NCBI RefSeq assembly: GCF_026262505.1
Contig: NC_067207.1
Coordinates: forward strand, 19,994,082 to 20,058,081
Source: Trichomonas vaginalis G3
Taxonomy: Eukaryota; Parabasalia; Trichomonadida; Trichomonadidae
Direction: 5' to 3'
Length of the DNA stretch: 64,000 nucleotides
Of the stretch, positions 29,901-37,917 are shown in pieces. Below the pieces are notes generated by a model. The model ran no database searches. It had not been told where the DNA came from and worked only from the letters and a program-made list of their open reading frames with translations. A program made the position numbers and the translations under genes. Within the stretch, counting starts at the first letter, position 1. The number at the start of each line of letters is the position of its first letter.

Positions 29901-30302
29901 TCATAGCGACTTCGCAGAAATAACACCTGGAAAACAAAGTTTAGCATACAAGTCAATATTTTTGGAAAGAAGACCTACATAGACTTACTCACTAATGATT
30001 TAAATGAAGTTGCATTTCACTGCAGAATGAAAGGCGTGAAGCAAGATGTTATTGCTTTAACCGCTAATGAAATGTTTCCTGACTCTGTTCAGTGTTTCTA
30101 TGATGAAGATAAAGGTTTAATGGTTCCGCAAGGAAAATTTGACAAAGACTCTGAGTTCAGTGTTATGCAGTTATATAAAGCACTTTATGACGGTCAAGAG
30201 ATTGGATTTGACTTATGTAAGTCTTCTAGTCCTTGCTTTGCTGAAAAGTTTAACTTCTCAATAACGACTAAAACAAGCTTTATTCGTAAGTTGAAGTTCT
30301 GA
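26893..30302 (+). pseudogene. Polinton protein-primed DNA polymerase B
   Basis: Family B DNA polymerase that copies the element with a protein primer. Recognisable in order are an N-terminal segment with EDNCFVYACIQAGVNEETI, an exonuclease II-type HNLSYDINF (about 28401), exonuclease III-type FYCKQDVRIL (about 28768), polymerase motif A DFDAVSLYPSA (about 29047), motif B NSIYGK (about 29520) and motif C YQDTDSMHIY (about 29793). The span of about 1136 codons fits the family. It is heavily decayed, with several breaks. The gene lies between the KilA-N genes and the capsid block. Confidence 0.9.
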
Positions 30303-30348
30303 GGTCATTTATTTTTGTCAGCAGTGAGACCATTCATGATAAAAATAA

Positions 30349-30373
30349 GCCGCTAGCGGCAAGGGCGAAGCCC
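30349..30373 (+). repeat. Double-hairpin module (intergenic)
   Basis: Hairpin 1 GCCGCTAGCGGC (30349-30360), AA, hairpin 2 GGGCGAAGCCC (30363-30373), followed by ATG. It lies in the 80-base gap between the polymerase gene and the convergent gene at 30384, so it could also act as a bidirectional terminator. Confidence 0.85.
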
Positions 30374-30383
30374 ATGTGGTCAT

Positions 30384-31139
30384 TTACAATACTGCGATGG
30401 TAGAGTTTAAGAGTTGTGCTTCAATGTAGAGACAGTCCTTATGGTCTGGAGGTAAGAACACTGGGCAGTTATGGTCATGAGTGGAGAACATGTCTATCCA
30501 AAACTCACGATTGAAGCCAGTTAATTTATAGTATTTAGGGTTAGGAAGTGGTGAAGTTCTTGTATGACCAATGAACTCATTTTCAACGCCTTTGGCTATA
30601 TTAGAGAAAAGAATAGCTTGCTTTCTATCCCAAATGCCAGGTGTTACAATCTTTGAAAATTCATTTTTCCTCGGAAGCATTGCATCATAATTGAAAACAT
30701 TCTTGAAATCATCACTTGGTTCAGAGATTTGAAATCTTATACGTAATGGATTTTCTTTCTCTTTAGCGACTTCATTGAATGGTGAGAATACAACAAACTG
30801 ACAGTCATGTGTTCCATCTTCATTTTCATTAAATTCATAATGAAAGTCTATAAGTTGTGGCCGACTACCTTCTTCTTTCAGTTGTGCAAAAAACACACGT
30901 AAAGGCTGTAAAGTTTGTACTTCAATGTTAAACTTTTTCTCGAACATTTCATTAAATGAAATCATACATTGCAACAATGTTGTATCGTCTTTAAAGTATT
31001 TGTATATGTGAATGTTTTGGGCGTTTAAAGACTGTTCGTCATTTTCTATCTCGACTTGAAGTATAAAGTCAACTTCCCTAAATGCACGTGTTATATACAT
31101 ATTTGTTATGCCAATATATTTTTCTTCATTTATGTTCAC
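30384..31139 (-). CDS. Unknown Polinton protein, 251 residues
   Basis: MNINEEKYIGITNMYITRAFREVDFILQVEIENDEQSLNAQNIHIYKYFKDDTTLLQCM...; one complete frame. The pattern is beta-rich with aromatic residues (FHYEFNENEDGTHDCQFVVFSPF) and a C-terminal YYKLTGFNREFWIDMFSTHDHNCPVFLPPDHKDCLYIEAQLL. It is convergent with the polymerase. There is no membrane segment. I do not recognise the family. Its intactness beside a decayed polymerase is notable. Confidence 0.6.
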   Translation of the reverse strand: MNINEEKYIGITNMYITRAFREVDFILQVEIENDEQSLNAQNIHIYKYFKDDTTLLQCMISFNEMFEKKFNIEVQTLQPLRVFFAQLKEEGSRPQLIDFHYEFNENEDGTHDCQFVVFSPFNEVAKEKENPLRIRFQISEPSDDFKNVFNYDAMLPRKNEFSKIVTPGIWDRKQAILFSNIAKGVENEFIGHTRTSPLPNPKYYKLTGFNREFWIDMFSTHDHNCPVFLPPDHKDCLYIEAQLLNSTIAVL

Positions 31140-31263
31140 AATCCAGTCTGTTGGAAACTTAAACTACTCTGTTCCCCTTTATTTTGACGTCAGGGTTTTC
31201 ACTACTGAACGCAACAGATAAAGGTATTTGTCTATACATTTAGTTCCAATAAAAATAAACCAT

Positions 31264-31524
31264 TTACTCTTTCTTCACTTCAGCTTCTTTAGCTTTTGCT
31301 TCAGCTTCTTCTCTAGCTTTCTTCGCCAGCAAACGTGGGTTCTTCTGTCTTCCAGCAGCTAATGCAGCTAGTTGTTTTTCACTAAGTTTTCTCTTTGGTC
31401 TCTCTGGCTTTTGTTCTTGTTTTTGTTCCTTCAGTTCGGATAAAATTTGCTCGCGAATTTCTTTCTTCAATGCTTCAACATCTATAACCCCTTGGGTCTT
31501 GTCCGTAGGACTTGTCTGAGTCAT
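31264..31524 (-). CDS. Small Lys/Glu/Ala-rich protein, 86 residues
   Basis: MTQTSPTDKTQGVIDVEALKKEIREQILSELKEQKQEQKPERPKRKLSEKQLAALAAGRQKNPRLLAKKAREEAEAKAKEAEVKKE. The acidic helix is followed by a basic patch with an AALAAGRxK(N/D)P motif, seen in small DNA-associated virion proteins, then a charged helix. The ATG at 31524 is preferred over an upstream codon inside the leader. It is divergent from the gene at 31570. Confidence 0.6.
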   Translation of the reverse strand: MTQTSPTDKTQGVIDVEALKKEIREQILSELKEQKQEQKPERPKRKLSEKQLAALAAGRQKNPRLLAKKAREEAEAKAKEAEVKKE

Positions 31525-31569
31525 TTGACTGCAGATAAAAAACAAAATTAAAACTTTAACCGATGTAAA

Positions 31570-31993
31570 ATGAGCTTGTCAAAATCAGAGCGAGAGTCTA
31601 TTATATTAAATGACGCAAGAGGAATACAACATCCTTTCTATTACGTAAGTCAGAGTAAAGATGGTAAAATATACGTAAGAAAAAGAAAGGTTCCATTAGC
31701 GAATGCAGAGAGCGACAACATTAAGGTGCATGGCACCGAGGGTGAAGCCCATAAAAACCTTCTATTCAAACTGAAAAGTCAATAGAACAAGAAGAAAAAA
31801 GCCAGATGTTCTTTCAATAACGAACCAAGAGCTTATTGCAAAGTTCGTGAATTTCATTGAAAAGCAAACCGAGTCAAAGAACCCTGACCCACCAGTGAAA
31901 AGTTGAGACAAAAAGAATGTACAGTTCATTGAAAATGTCAAGAAACAACTTCCACCACGAATGCCAAGAAGAAGAGTGAGAATAATGAAGTAA
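31570..31993 (+). pseudogene. Small basic gene region, paralogue of the 35432 gene
   Basis: Begins MSLSKSERESIILNDARGIQHPFYYVSQSKDGKIYVRKRKVPL. The segment PFYYVSQSKDGKIYVRKRKVPL parallels GFYIHTMKDGRVQFRKIKQPL of the gene at 35432, so the two are paralogues. Residues KVHGTEGEAHK are encoded by a double-hairpin module absent from the paralogue. The region ends with a basic stretch (PRMPRRRVRIMK) and is not one open frame. Confidence 0.5.
31726..31750 (+). repeat. Double-hairpin module (in-frame)
   Basis: Hairpin 1 GGTGCATGGCACC (31726-31738), GA starting at 31739, hairpin 2 GGGTGAAGCCC with one G-T pair. Stem 1 has a wholly different sequence from the other modules but keeps the 5-3-5 layout. 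Confidence 0.8.
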
Positions 31994-32020
31994 ATAGATA
32001 TTTTTATCTGAAGTAAATAC

Positions 32021-33594
32021 ATGCAGAACGAACAGCTAAACGAATTTACTCCAGCAGAGCATATTCATCAGATTCGCTCATATTTCGATATCATAGACAA
32101 TGCAGTTCAAATTGGTGACACTAATAGAAAATATTCTGACGCAAAGATTCCATCACAACCTGGAACTGCTAAAGATAACACATGGGTAACATTCAATCTC
32201 TCACCTCCTGGTGAAAATATGTTGGACCTTTACAATACATTCATTACGTATAAAATGGAAGGTCAATTTATTGTAGATAAAGAAATTGGTTCAGGTTCCA
32301 ATAAAACAAACCCACCAGGATTTTGGATTGGTTTCGATGACGCTTTCTATGCAGTTGCTGGATATCAAATCCTTGCAAATGGTCGTATCGTATATTCTCA
32401 AGACAACGCAAGAGAAGAAGCATATATAACTTCAAACTCACAAACTACCGAACAAATAAAGAAAGTAATGTTTTCTCAAAGACTCGACATGAAGATGTAT
32501 GGAGTCATTCGGGAACATGCAGAACAGGACAAATTGTTAGTGGTCCAATTACAGCAGGAAAATCATTTGATTTTAAGCTTCGTTTAAGAATTCCTGTTAG
32601 AAAGTTTTTACCATTAGAAGCTATAAGATTTATTCCTGCATTTGCTGGTAACATTCAGCTTAAAGTAAAGTTCAGTAGCGACGCATTACAATGCACATCT
32701 ATATCTGTAAATGATATCATTGCTTTCAATCCAACTCTTAAAGTTGCATTTGCTTCAGATTCAAATCCACCGACAAATAAATTTGTTCCATGGAATGAAC
32801 CATTCACTATGATAACGAAGGCAATAGAAGCTAGTGGAACAGTTACTATTACAACTGTAACCCAGCAACTATTTCGAACAAAGATGGATTTTAATGAATG
32901 TTTCATTCATCCAAAGTCATTCTCTTTAGACCCTAACATTTATACAGAACTTGTAGAACATTATACAAACGAGGCTTTATGTTTTCCTGTTAAAGTTATG
33001 GATTGGATTCCTATGGACGGTTCATTCTCAAAGAATACAGATAGTTCAAGTGCAACATTTACAGCAGCTTATACGCCTATTAATGTTAAAAGTATTTGGG
33101 CACTATTTAGAAAGAAAGACAACTATTATGTTAATTTTGAGAACCCTAAGTTTAAATATCTTCAGCTTTCCATGGGAGCTTATGGAAATATGCCTGCAGA
33201 ACCTGAAAAATCATATGGACCTGTATTTTATGAAATGGTTGCGAACGCTTGCAATACAAACAATGATATGATAGGATTTAATGAAGATGTTATGAGGTCA
33301 TTGGTGGATGATGGTAGTGTGGAACATAAATGGGATAGCTATGACAACACACATTTCTTATGTGGTTTTCCAACAGAAGTGGACTTTTGCTTCCAGCAAG
33401 GTCAAACATCTACTGCTCCAATAACATACAAATTGTCTGTTAAAGGACCTATTGAACTAGCAACTGAAAATGTACCAAAGCCACTTATTGGATTTATGAG
33501 GGATTGTTGCTTTGCCATTCAGGTGCGTGCTAATGGCATCCCCATAATAAGATTAGATGACTATAACTTAGCCGCGGACGACAGTGAGGAATAA
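32021..33594 (+). pseudogene. Polinton major capsid protein gene (double jelly-roll)
   Basis: About 525 codons. The start is MQNEQLNEFTPAEHIHQIRSYFDIIDNAVQIGDTNRKYSDAKIPSQPGT, the first jelly-roll includes YNTFITYKMEGQF and AFYAVAGYQILANGRIVYSQ, and the linking part reads IPVRKFLPLEAIRFIPAFAGNIQLKV. The second jelly-roll includes FRTKMDFNECFIHPKSF and YLQLSMGAYGNMP, with a C-terminal FCFQQGQTSTAPITYKLSVKGPIELA. Length, position and pattern fit Polinton capsid proteins, which form trimeric hexons. An AT-rich ATTTTTATCTGAAGTAA block precedes the ATG. It is nearly but not fully intact. Confidence 0.88.
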
Positions 33595-33624
33595 AGGATG
33601 AACGTTTATTTTTAAAGCTTATAA

Positions 33625-34038
33625 ATGAGTTCTTCATCAAGCTCTCGCGAACCTTCACCATCTATGAAACAAACTTTACCAAACGATTATGGAGCACCTA
33701 TTGAATATTTCTTACGAGCTGCACAATGGCAAAGAGCAGTCTCACCAAGGTTAGGTGTTCCACCAGCTCCTGTCAAAAATAGCATTTGGTCAAGTCCTTA
33801 TATAAAATATGGTCTCCCACTAGGTTTGCTAGCTACAGCAGGAGCAGTAATGATGTTGAAAAGAAATAAAGCAAATGTTGTAAATAATACTGAAGTAGCT
33901 GAAGTTAAACAAACTCCGACACCATCGCCAAAACCAACGCCTTCACAAACAACACCTTCAATGACTCCTGAACCTATGGAATTACAAACTCCTGTTCAAA
34001 AGTCAACTCCAAAACCGACTCCAACATTTAAACCAGAA
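33625..34038 (+). pseudogene. Single-membrane-span Pro/Thr-rich protein, 5' part
   Basis: MSSSSSSREPSPSMKQTLPNDYGAPIEYFLRAAQWQRAVSPRLGVPPAPVKNSIWSSPYIKYGLPLGLLATAGAVMMLKRNKAN.... A Ser-rich start is followed by one membrane span near residues 70-86 and a TPTPSPKPTPSQTTPSMTPEP stalk. It follows the major capsid gene by 30 bases and is probably co-expressed. It is interrupted at 34039 by a 1.2-kb insertion; the last codons reappear at 35255-35383. Such a protein could sit in an inner membrane or anchor the virion, which is inference. Confidence 0.6.
33955..34038. repeat. 84-bp direct repeat flanking an insertion, left copy
   Basis: Identical to 35255-35338 and lies on both sides of the 34039-35254 insertion. 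It is far longer than any normal target duplication. Confidence 0.95.
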
Positions 34039-34334
34039 AAAACCAGAATTTTCGAAAAAGTGACACCAACTATTAAAGTTATTTTATTACTAGATTTATT
34101 TACAAATTATAAGATAATATCATTAACCGAATATATTTTTAATATAAATAAAAAACTTTTTTTATACAAAAAATTACAATCAATCGATAAATATTATAAA
34201 ACATTTATTCCAAAAAGATTAAGTAATAGGTGGGATCCTGCATATAATATAATTTTATGTCATAAAGTTTACAAATTTTAGATGGACCACAGTGAGAATG
34301 TGAGTGGTTAATTTAAAGGTGGTCTGATAAAGAA

Positions 34335-34780
34335 ATCGAAGCTTACTCAACACAGCATGAAGCAGTTTCTAATACACAATCTTACTAGTGGTGTTTCGGT
34401 CGCCAGCGCTCTCATAGGGTGCTGATTTCAAAAACCACTACTTCAAATTATTCAACAATACTCAATGCAGCATGAAGCAGCTACTACTGCTGTATCTTAC
34501 TGGTAGTGTTTTGGTCGTTGGCTCTTGCACAGTCTCTCAGATTTTCAAAATTTTTTTTTCAACACTATCTTGTTTCGCTCTCAGAAAGCTATCCTACAAA
34601 GACATCGAAGCTTACTCAACACAGCATGAAGCAGTTTCTAATACACAATCTTACTAGTGGTGTTTCGGTCGCCAGCGCTCTCATAGGGGTGCTGATTTCA
34701 AAAACCACTACTTCAAATTATTCAACAATACTCAATGCAGCATGAAGCAGCTACTACTGCTGTATCTTACTGGTACTGTT
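34335..34780. repeat. Two direct copies of a 176-bp unit
   Basis: Copies at 34335-34510 and 34603-34780 are nearly identical. Each unit itself contains two related halves sharing CAGCATGAAGCAG and a TCTTACT(A/G)GT motif. Confidence 0.9.
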
Positions 34781-34827
34781 CTTCGCTTCTTACTATCAAC
34801 TCTAAAACTAGTTTGATGTATTATTTA

Positions 34828-35181
34828 TTCATATATAAATATATACATATATAAATATATACATATATAAATATATACATATATAAATATATACATATAT
34901 AAATATATACATATATAAATATACATATATAAATATACATATATATAAATATACATATATATAAATATACATATATATAAATATACATATATATAAATAT
35001 ACATATATATAAATATACATATATATAAATATACATATATATAAATATACATATATATAAATATACATATATATAAATATACATATATATAAATATACAT
35101 ATATAAATATACATATATATAAATATACATATATATAAATATACATATATATAAATATACATATATATAAATATATAAATA
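34828..35181. repeat. AT microsatellite
   Basis: Tandem ATATATAAATATAC-type units in two interleaved variants. They are open in three minus-strand frames purely because of the repeat. Confidence 0.97.
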
Positions 35182-35254
35182 ACAAAATACAATCAAAAAA
35201 TAGTGTTTGGAAATTTAAGGTTAAGTGTCACTTTTTCGTAAATTCTACCACACT

Positions 35255-35338
35255 CCTTCAATGACTCCTGAACCTATGGAATTACAAACTCCTGTTCAAA
35301 AGTCAACTCCAAAACCGACTCCAACATTTAAACCAGAA
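35255..35338. repeat. 84-bp direct repeat, right copy
   Basis: Identical to 33955-34038. The following bases to 35383 hold the last codons of the membrane-protein gene. Confidence 0.95.
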
Positions 35339-35415
35339 CCTACACCACAAATAAATCGTAAAACTCCTGCGTTTCCTTACTGAAAAAATAACGTTATTTT
35401 TATTTAATATTAAAA

Positions 35416-35431
35416 TTTTTATTTGATTGAA
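35416..35431 (+). promoter_or_regulatory. Putative Polinton promoter block
   Basis: TTTTTATTTGATTGAA directly before the ATG at 35432. Same layout as the terminal-repeat genes. Confidence 0.5.
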
Positions 35432-35674
35432 ATGACGACTAAAGTCACTGAAGCAATGAAACAAAAGTTTTTGGTAGAATACATTAAATCAGGAATTATT
35501 CCAGAAGGTTTTTACATTCATACTATGAAGGATGGTAGAGTTCAGTTTAGAAAGATAAAGCAACCATTAGATAAAGAAGGAATTTTGAGAAAGATTAAAC
35601 TTCATGAGGACAACATTGCTGAACTTAAGAAGAAGTTAGAAGAGTTGGAGAAAGCAGACGACAGTGAGGAATAA
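35432..35674 (+). CDS. Small charged protein, 80 residues
   Basis: MTTKVTEAMKQKFLVEYIKSGIIPEGFYIHTMKDGRVQFRKIKQPLDKEGILRKIKLHEDNIAELKKKLEELEKADDSEE. A basic beta-like core is followed by a coiled coil and an acidic end. The ATG at 35432 is chosen because the promoter block ends there. It is a paralogue of the 31570 gene. The last 20 bases including the stop are identical to those of the major capsid gene. It ends at the inner edge of the right terminal repeat. Function unknown. Confidence 0.62.
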   Translation: MTTKVTEAMKQKFLVEYIKSGIIPEGFYIHTMKDGRVQFRKIKQPLDKEGILRKIKLHEDNIAELKKKLEELEKADDSEE

Positions 35675-35845
35675 AGCAATGAATCAACAGGGTAGAAAGA
35701 GGTTAGAAATCGGGTTAGAAATCGGGTTAGATCTCACCACTTCACCTAAATTTATTTTTGTGCTATGTTTTCATACGTGTGAGGGTGGTGATATCATTTA
35801 TTTTTTTATTTTATTTTAAAATTATTTTTATTTTATTTGGATGTA

Positions 35846-36129
35846 ATGACAGAACAAAAGTAACTCATACAAATCAAAACATATAACAAACATACATTTA
35901 AACATTTATTCTTCCTTCCTGAGCATAACATGTTCTTTCAAATACATCCGAGACCAGTTGACTTTTCATTGACTGTTTATAAAGATAGAAATAGTATATC
36001 ATTAAACCATACGATGACGAAGGTAAGTTATGTAAATTGTACGTTAAGAAGTTAGAGAAAGTTTATGGCTTCAAGTATGACTACAATAGGGTTAACACTG
36101 ATGATGAAGATATTGAGGAAAATTTATGA
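35846..36129 (+). pseudogene. Terminal-repeat gene (element B, right)
   Basis: Second copy of the gene at 9811-10095, preceded by the same TTTATTTGGATGTA block. It is not intact here. Confidence 0.65.
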
Positions 36130-36264
36130 GAACATTAGTGAAGTTGTTAGTGAGAACGATAGTGAGGTGAAATTGTTGGCGGCTTTGTAAATATTTAAGG
36201 TTAAGTTAGTTTTTGCGTTCATGTTGTAAAATATACGTTAACGGTTTTGTAAAGTGTCAAATTC

Positions 36265-36313
36265 ACAAGTATTGGGTAAGGTGGAACGCAGTGCCACCAT
36301 ACCCAAGACTTGT
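36265..36313. other. Terminal hairpin of Polinton B (right)
   Basis: Mirror of 9627-9675: 20-base arms with two mismatches around AACGCAGTG. Confidence 0.75.
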
Positions 36314-36322
36314 ATACTAACT

Positions 36323-36490
36323 ATAATGAACATCTGCGTGCCAGATAAGATTGGGTGAAAGCGCCCAATATCTTACTGCGGCGATGGGAACATGGGTGCA
36401 AGCTTCTTCCCATGTCATTTTACCTTCTTCAATCTGATTGGAAATACCAATTAGGTAAATTCGATCGACATACCCTTTGTAAGGATTCAT
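36323..36490 (-). pseudogene. IS481-type transposase, N-terminal fragment
   Basis: From the first ATG: MNPYKGYVDRIYLIGISNQIEEGKMTWEEACTHVPIAAVRYWALSPNLIWHADVHY. A helix-turn-helix-like N-terminus leads to the first catalytic Asp (WHADVHY). The frame is cut at 36323 by the end of Polinton B, and the catalytic remainder lies across B at 9230-9621. The ATG at 36490 is the first in frame. Upstream to 36660 is AT-rich without genes; the transposon's own left end is not recognised. Confidence 0.75.
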
Positions 36491-36664
36491 TCTAATGAAG
36501 TACGTTAACAATCAAAATATTCTATAAGTGTCTAGTATGGAATTCAAAAGAATAAAGAAAATGGTAACGTAAATAAACGTATTATGAAATAATTTATAAT
36601 TAAAATGAAAAAAAAAAAAATAATAAGTAAAGTGACTGGAAATGAAAATTAAAATCAGTGTACA

Positions 36665-37735
36665 GTTTTATTTTTTTCTCGCTGTGAAACGTATTCGGTC
36701 TTTTTTTTAAAAATTAATTTTTTGTTAGAGATAAGAGCTAAAACTCGGTAAACAACTTCTTTATGTCTAGAAAATTCTATCTTGCCTTTTATTTTTTTCT
36801 CGCTGTGAAACGTATTCGGTCTTTTTTTAAAAATTAATTTTTTGTTAGAGATAAGAGCTAAAACTCGTAAACAACTTCTTTATGTCTAAAATTCTATCTT
36901 GCCTTTTATTTTTTTCTCGCTGTGAAACGTATTCGTCTTTTTTTTAAAAATTAATTTTTTGTTAGAGATAAGAGCTAAAACTCGGTAAACAACTTCTTTA
37001 TGTCTAGAAAATTCTATCTTCCTTTTATTTTTTCTCGCTGTGTGAAACGTATTCGGTCTTTTTTTTAAAAATTAATTTTTTGTTAGAGATAAGAGCTAAA
37101 ACTCGGTAAACAACTTCTTTATGTCTAGAAAATTCTATCTTGCCTTTTATTTTTTTCTCGCTGTGAAACGTATTCGGTCTTTTTTTTAAAAATTAATTTT
37201 TTGTTAGAGATAAGAGCTAAAACTCGGTAAACAACTTCTTTATGTCTAGAAAATTCTATCTTGCCTTTTATTTTTTTCTCGCTGTGAAACGTATTCGGTC
37301 TTTTTTTTTAAAAATTAATTTTTTGTTAGAGATAAGAGCTAAAACTCGGTAAACAACTTCTTTATGTCTAGAAAATTCTATCTTGCCTTTTATTTTTTTT
37401 CTCGCTGTGAAACGTATTCGGTCTTTTTTTTAAAAATTAATTTTTTGTTAGAGATAAGAGCTAAAACTCGGTAAACAACTTCTTTATGTCTAGAAAATTC
37501 TATCTTGCCTTTTATTTTTTTCTCGCTGTGAAACGTATTCGGTCTTTTTTTTAAAAATTAATTTTTTGTTAGAGATAAGAGCTAAAACTCGGTAAACAAC
37601 TTCTTTATGTCTAGAAAATTCTATCTTGCCTTTTATTTTTTTCTCGCTGTGAAACGTATTCGGTCTTTTTTTTAAAAATTAATTTTTTGTTAGAGATAAG
37701 AGCTAAAACTCGGTAAACAACTCCCCCATGTCTAG
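36665..37735. repeat. Minisatellite, nine units of about 120 bp
   Basis: Units run TTTATTTTTTTCTCGCTGTG, then GAAACGTATTCGGTC, a T-tract, TAATTTTTTGTTAGAGATAA, GAGCTAAAACTCGGTAAACA and CTTCTTTATGTCTAGAAAAT. Unit starts are near 36667, 36787, 36905, 37022, 37145, 37265, 37387, 37508 and 37630. Units are almost identical, differing mainly in homopolymer length and a few single-base losses in the second to fourth units. No coding potential. Confidence 0.96.
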
Positions 37736-37917
37736 CAAATTTAACATTCGTCTCCCATTTTTATATATTTGGTTTAGAATGTTCGAAAATGCGTAATATG
37801 GTCATTAATATTAATTGAAAAGAACCTTGAATTAATTCAATCTGATCTCACAAAATATTTTAAATTACAAACTTTGTAGTTTGAATAGATAATTAGTATT
37901 AAACTCAAATTGTAATA

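Larger units (their letters stand above)
34039..35254. mobile_element. 1.2-kb insertion with 22-bp inverted repeats
   Basis: Inverted repeats AGAATTTTCGAAAAAGTGAC (34045 onward) and the reverse complement ending at 35246 have one mismatch in 22. The core AAAAGTGACA is shared with other elements here. Inside are two copies of a 176-bp unit (34335-34510, 34603-34780) and a long AT microsatellite. No transposase is visible. The open stretches within it are by-products of the repeats. Confidence 0.8.
9622..36322. mobile_element. Polinton/Maverick B, full length but decayed
   Basis: 26.7-kb element with AG...CT termini, terminal inverted repeats of about 650 bp and flanking ATAAT (9617-9621 and 36323-36327) as target duplication. 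It contains the expected set: integrase, protein-primed DNA polymerase B, packaging ATPase, penton-like and major capsid genes, plus fibre-like, KilA-N and small genes. It has roughly a dozen or more breaks, densest in the polymerase, and two later insertions (20481-24391, 34039-35254), so it is a fossil. Near identity to element A over 8.5 kb argues that it is recent on an evolutionary scale. Confidence 0.95.
35671..36322. repeat. Right terminal inverted repeat of Polinton B
   Basis: Mirror of 9622-10272, with a few differences. It ends CT at 36322 and is followed by the ATAAT duplication. Confidence 0.9.

Noticed and set aside
34821-35196. Three overlapping open frames of about 120 codons rich in Ile and Tyr
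   Set aside because: They are translations of an AT microsatellite, open in all three minus frames at once, with no gene context.
36665-37735. Regular repeats as a possible CRISPR array
   Set aside because: The whole 120-base unit repeats without variable spacers, in a eukaryotic context. It is a minisatellite.
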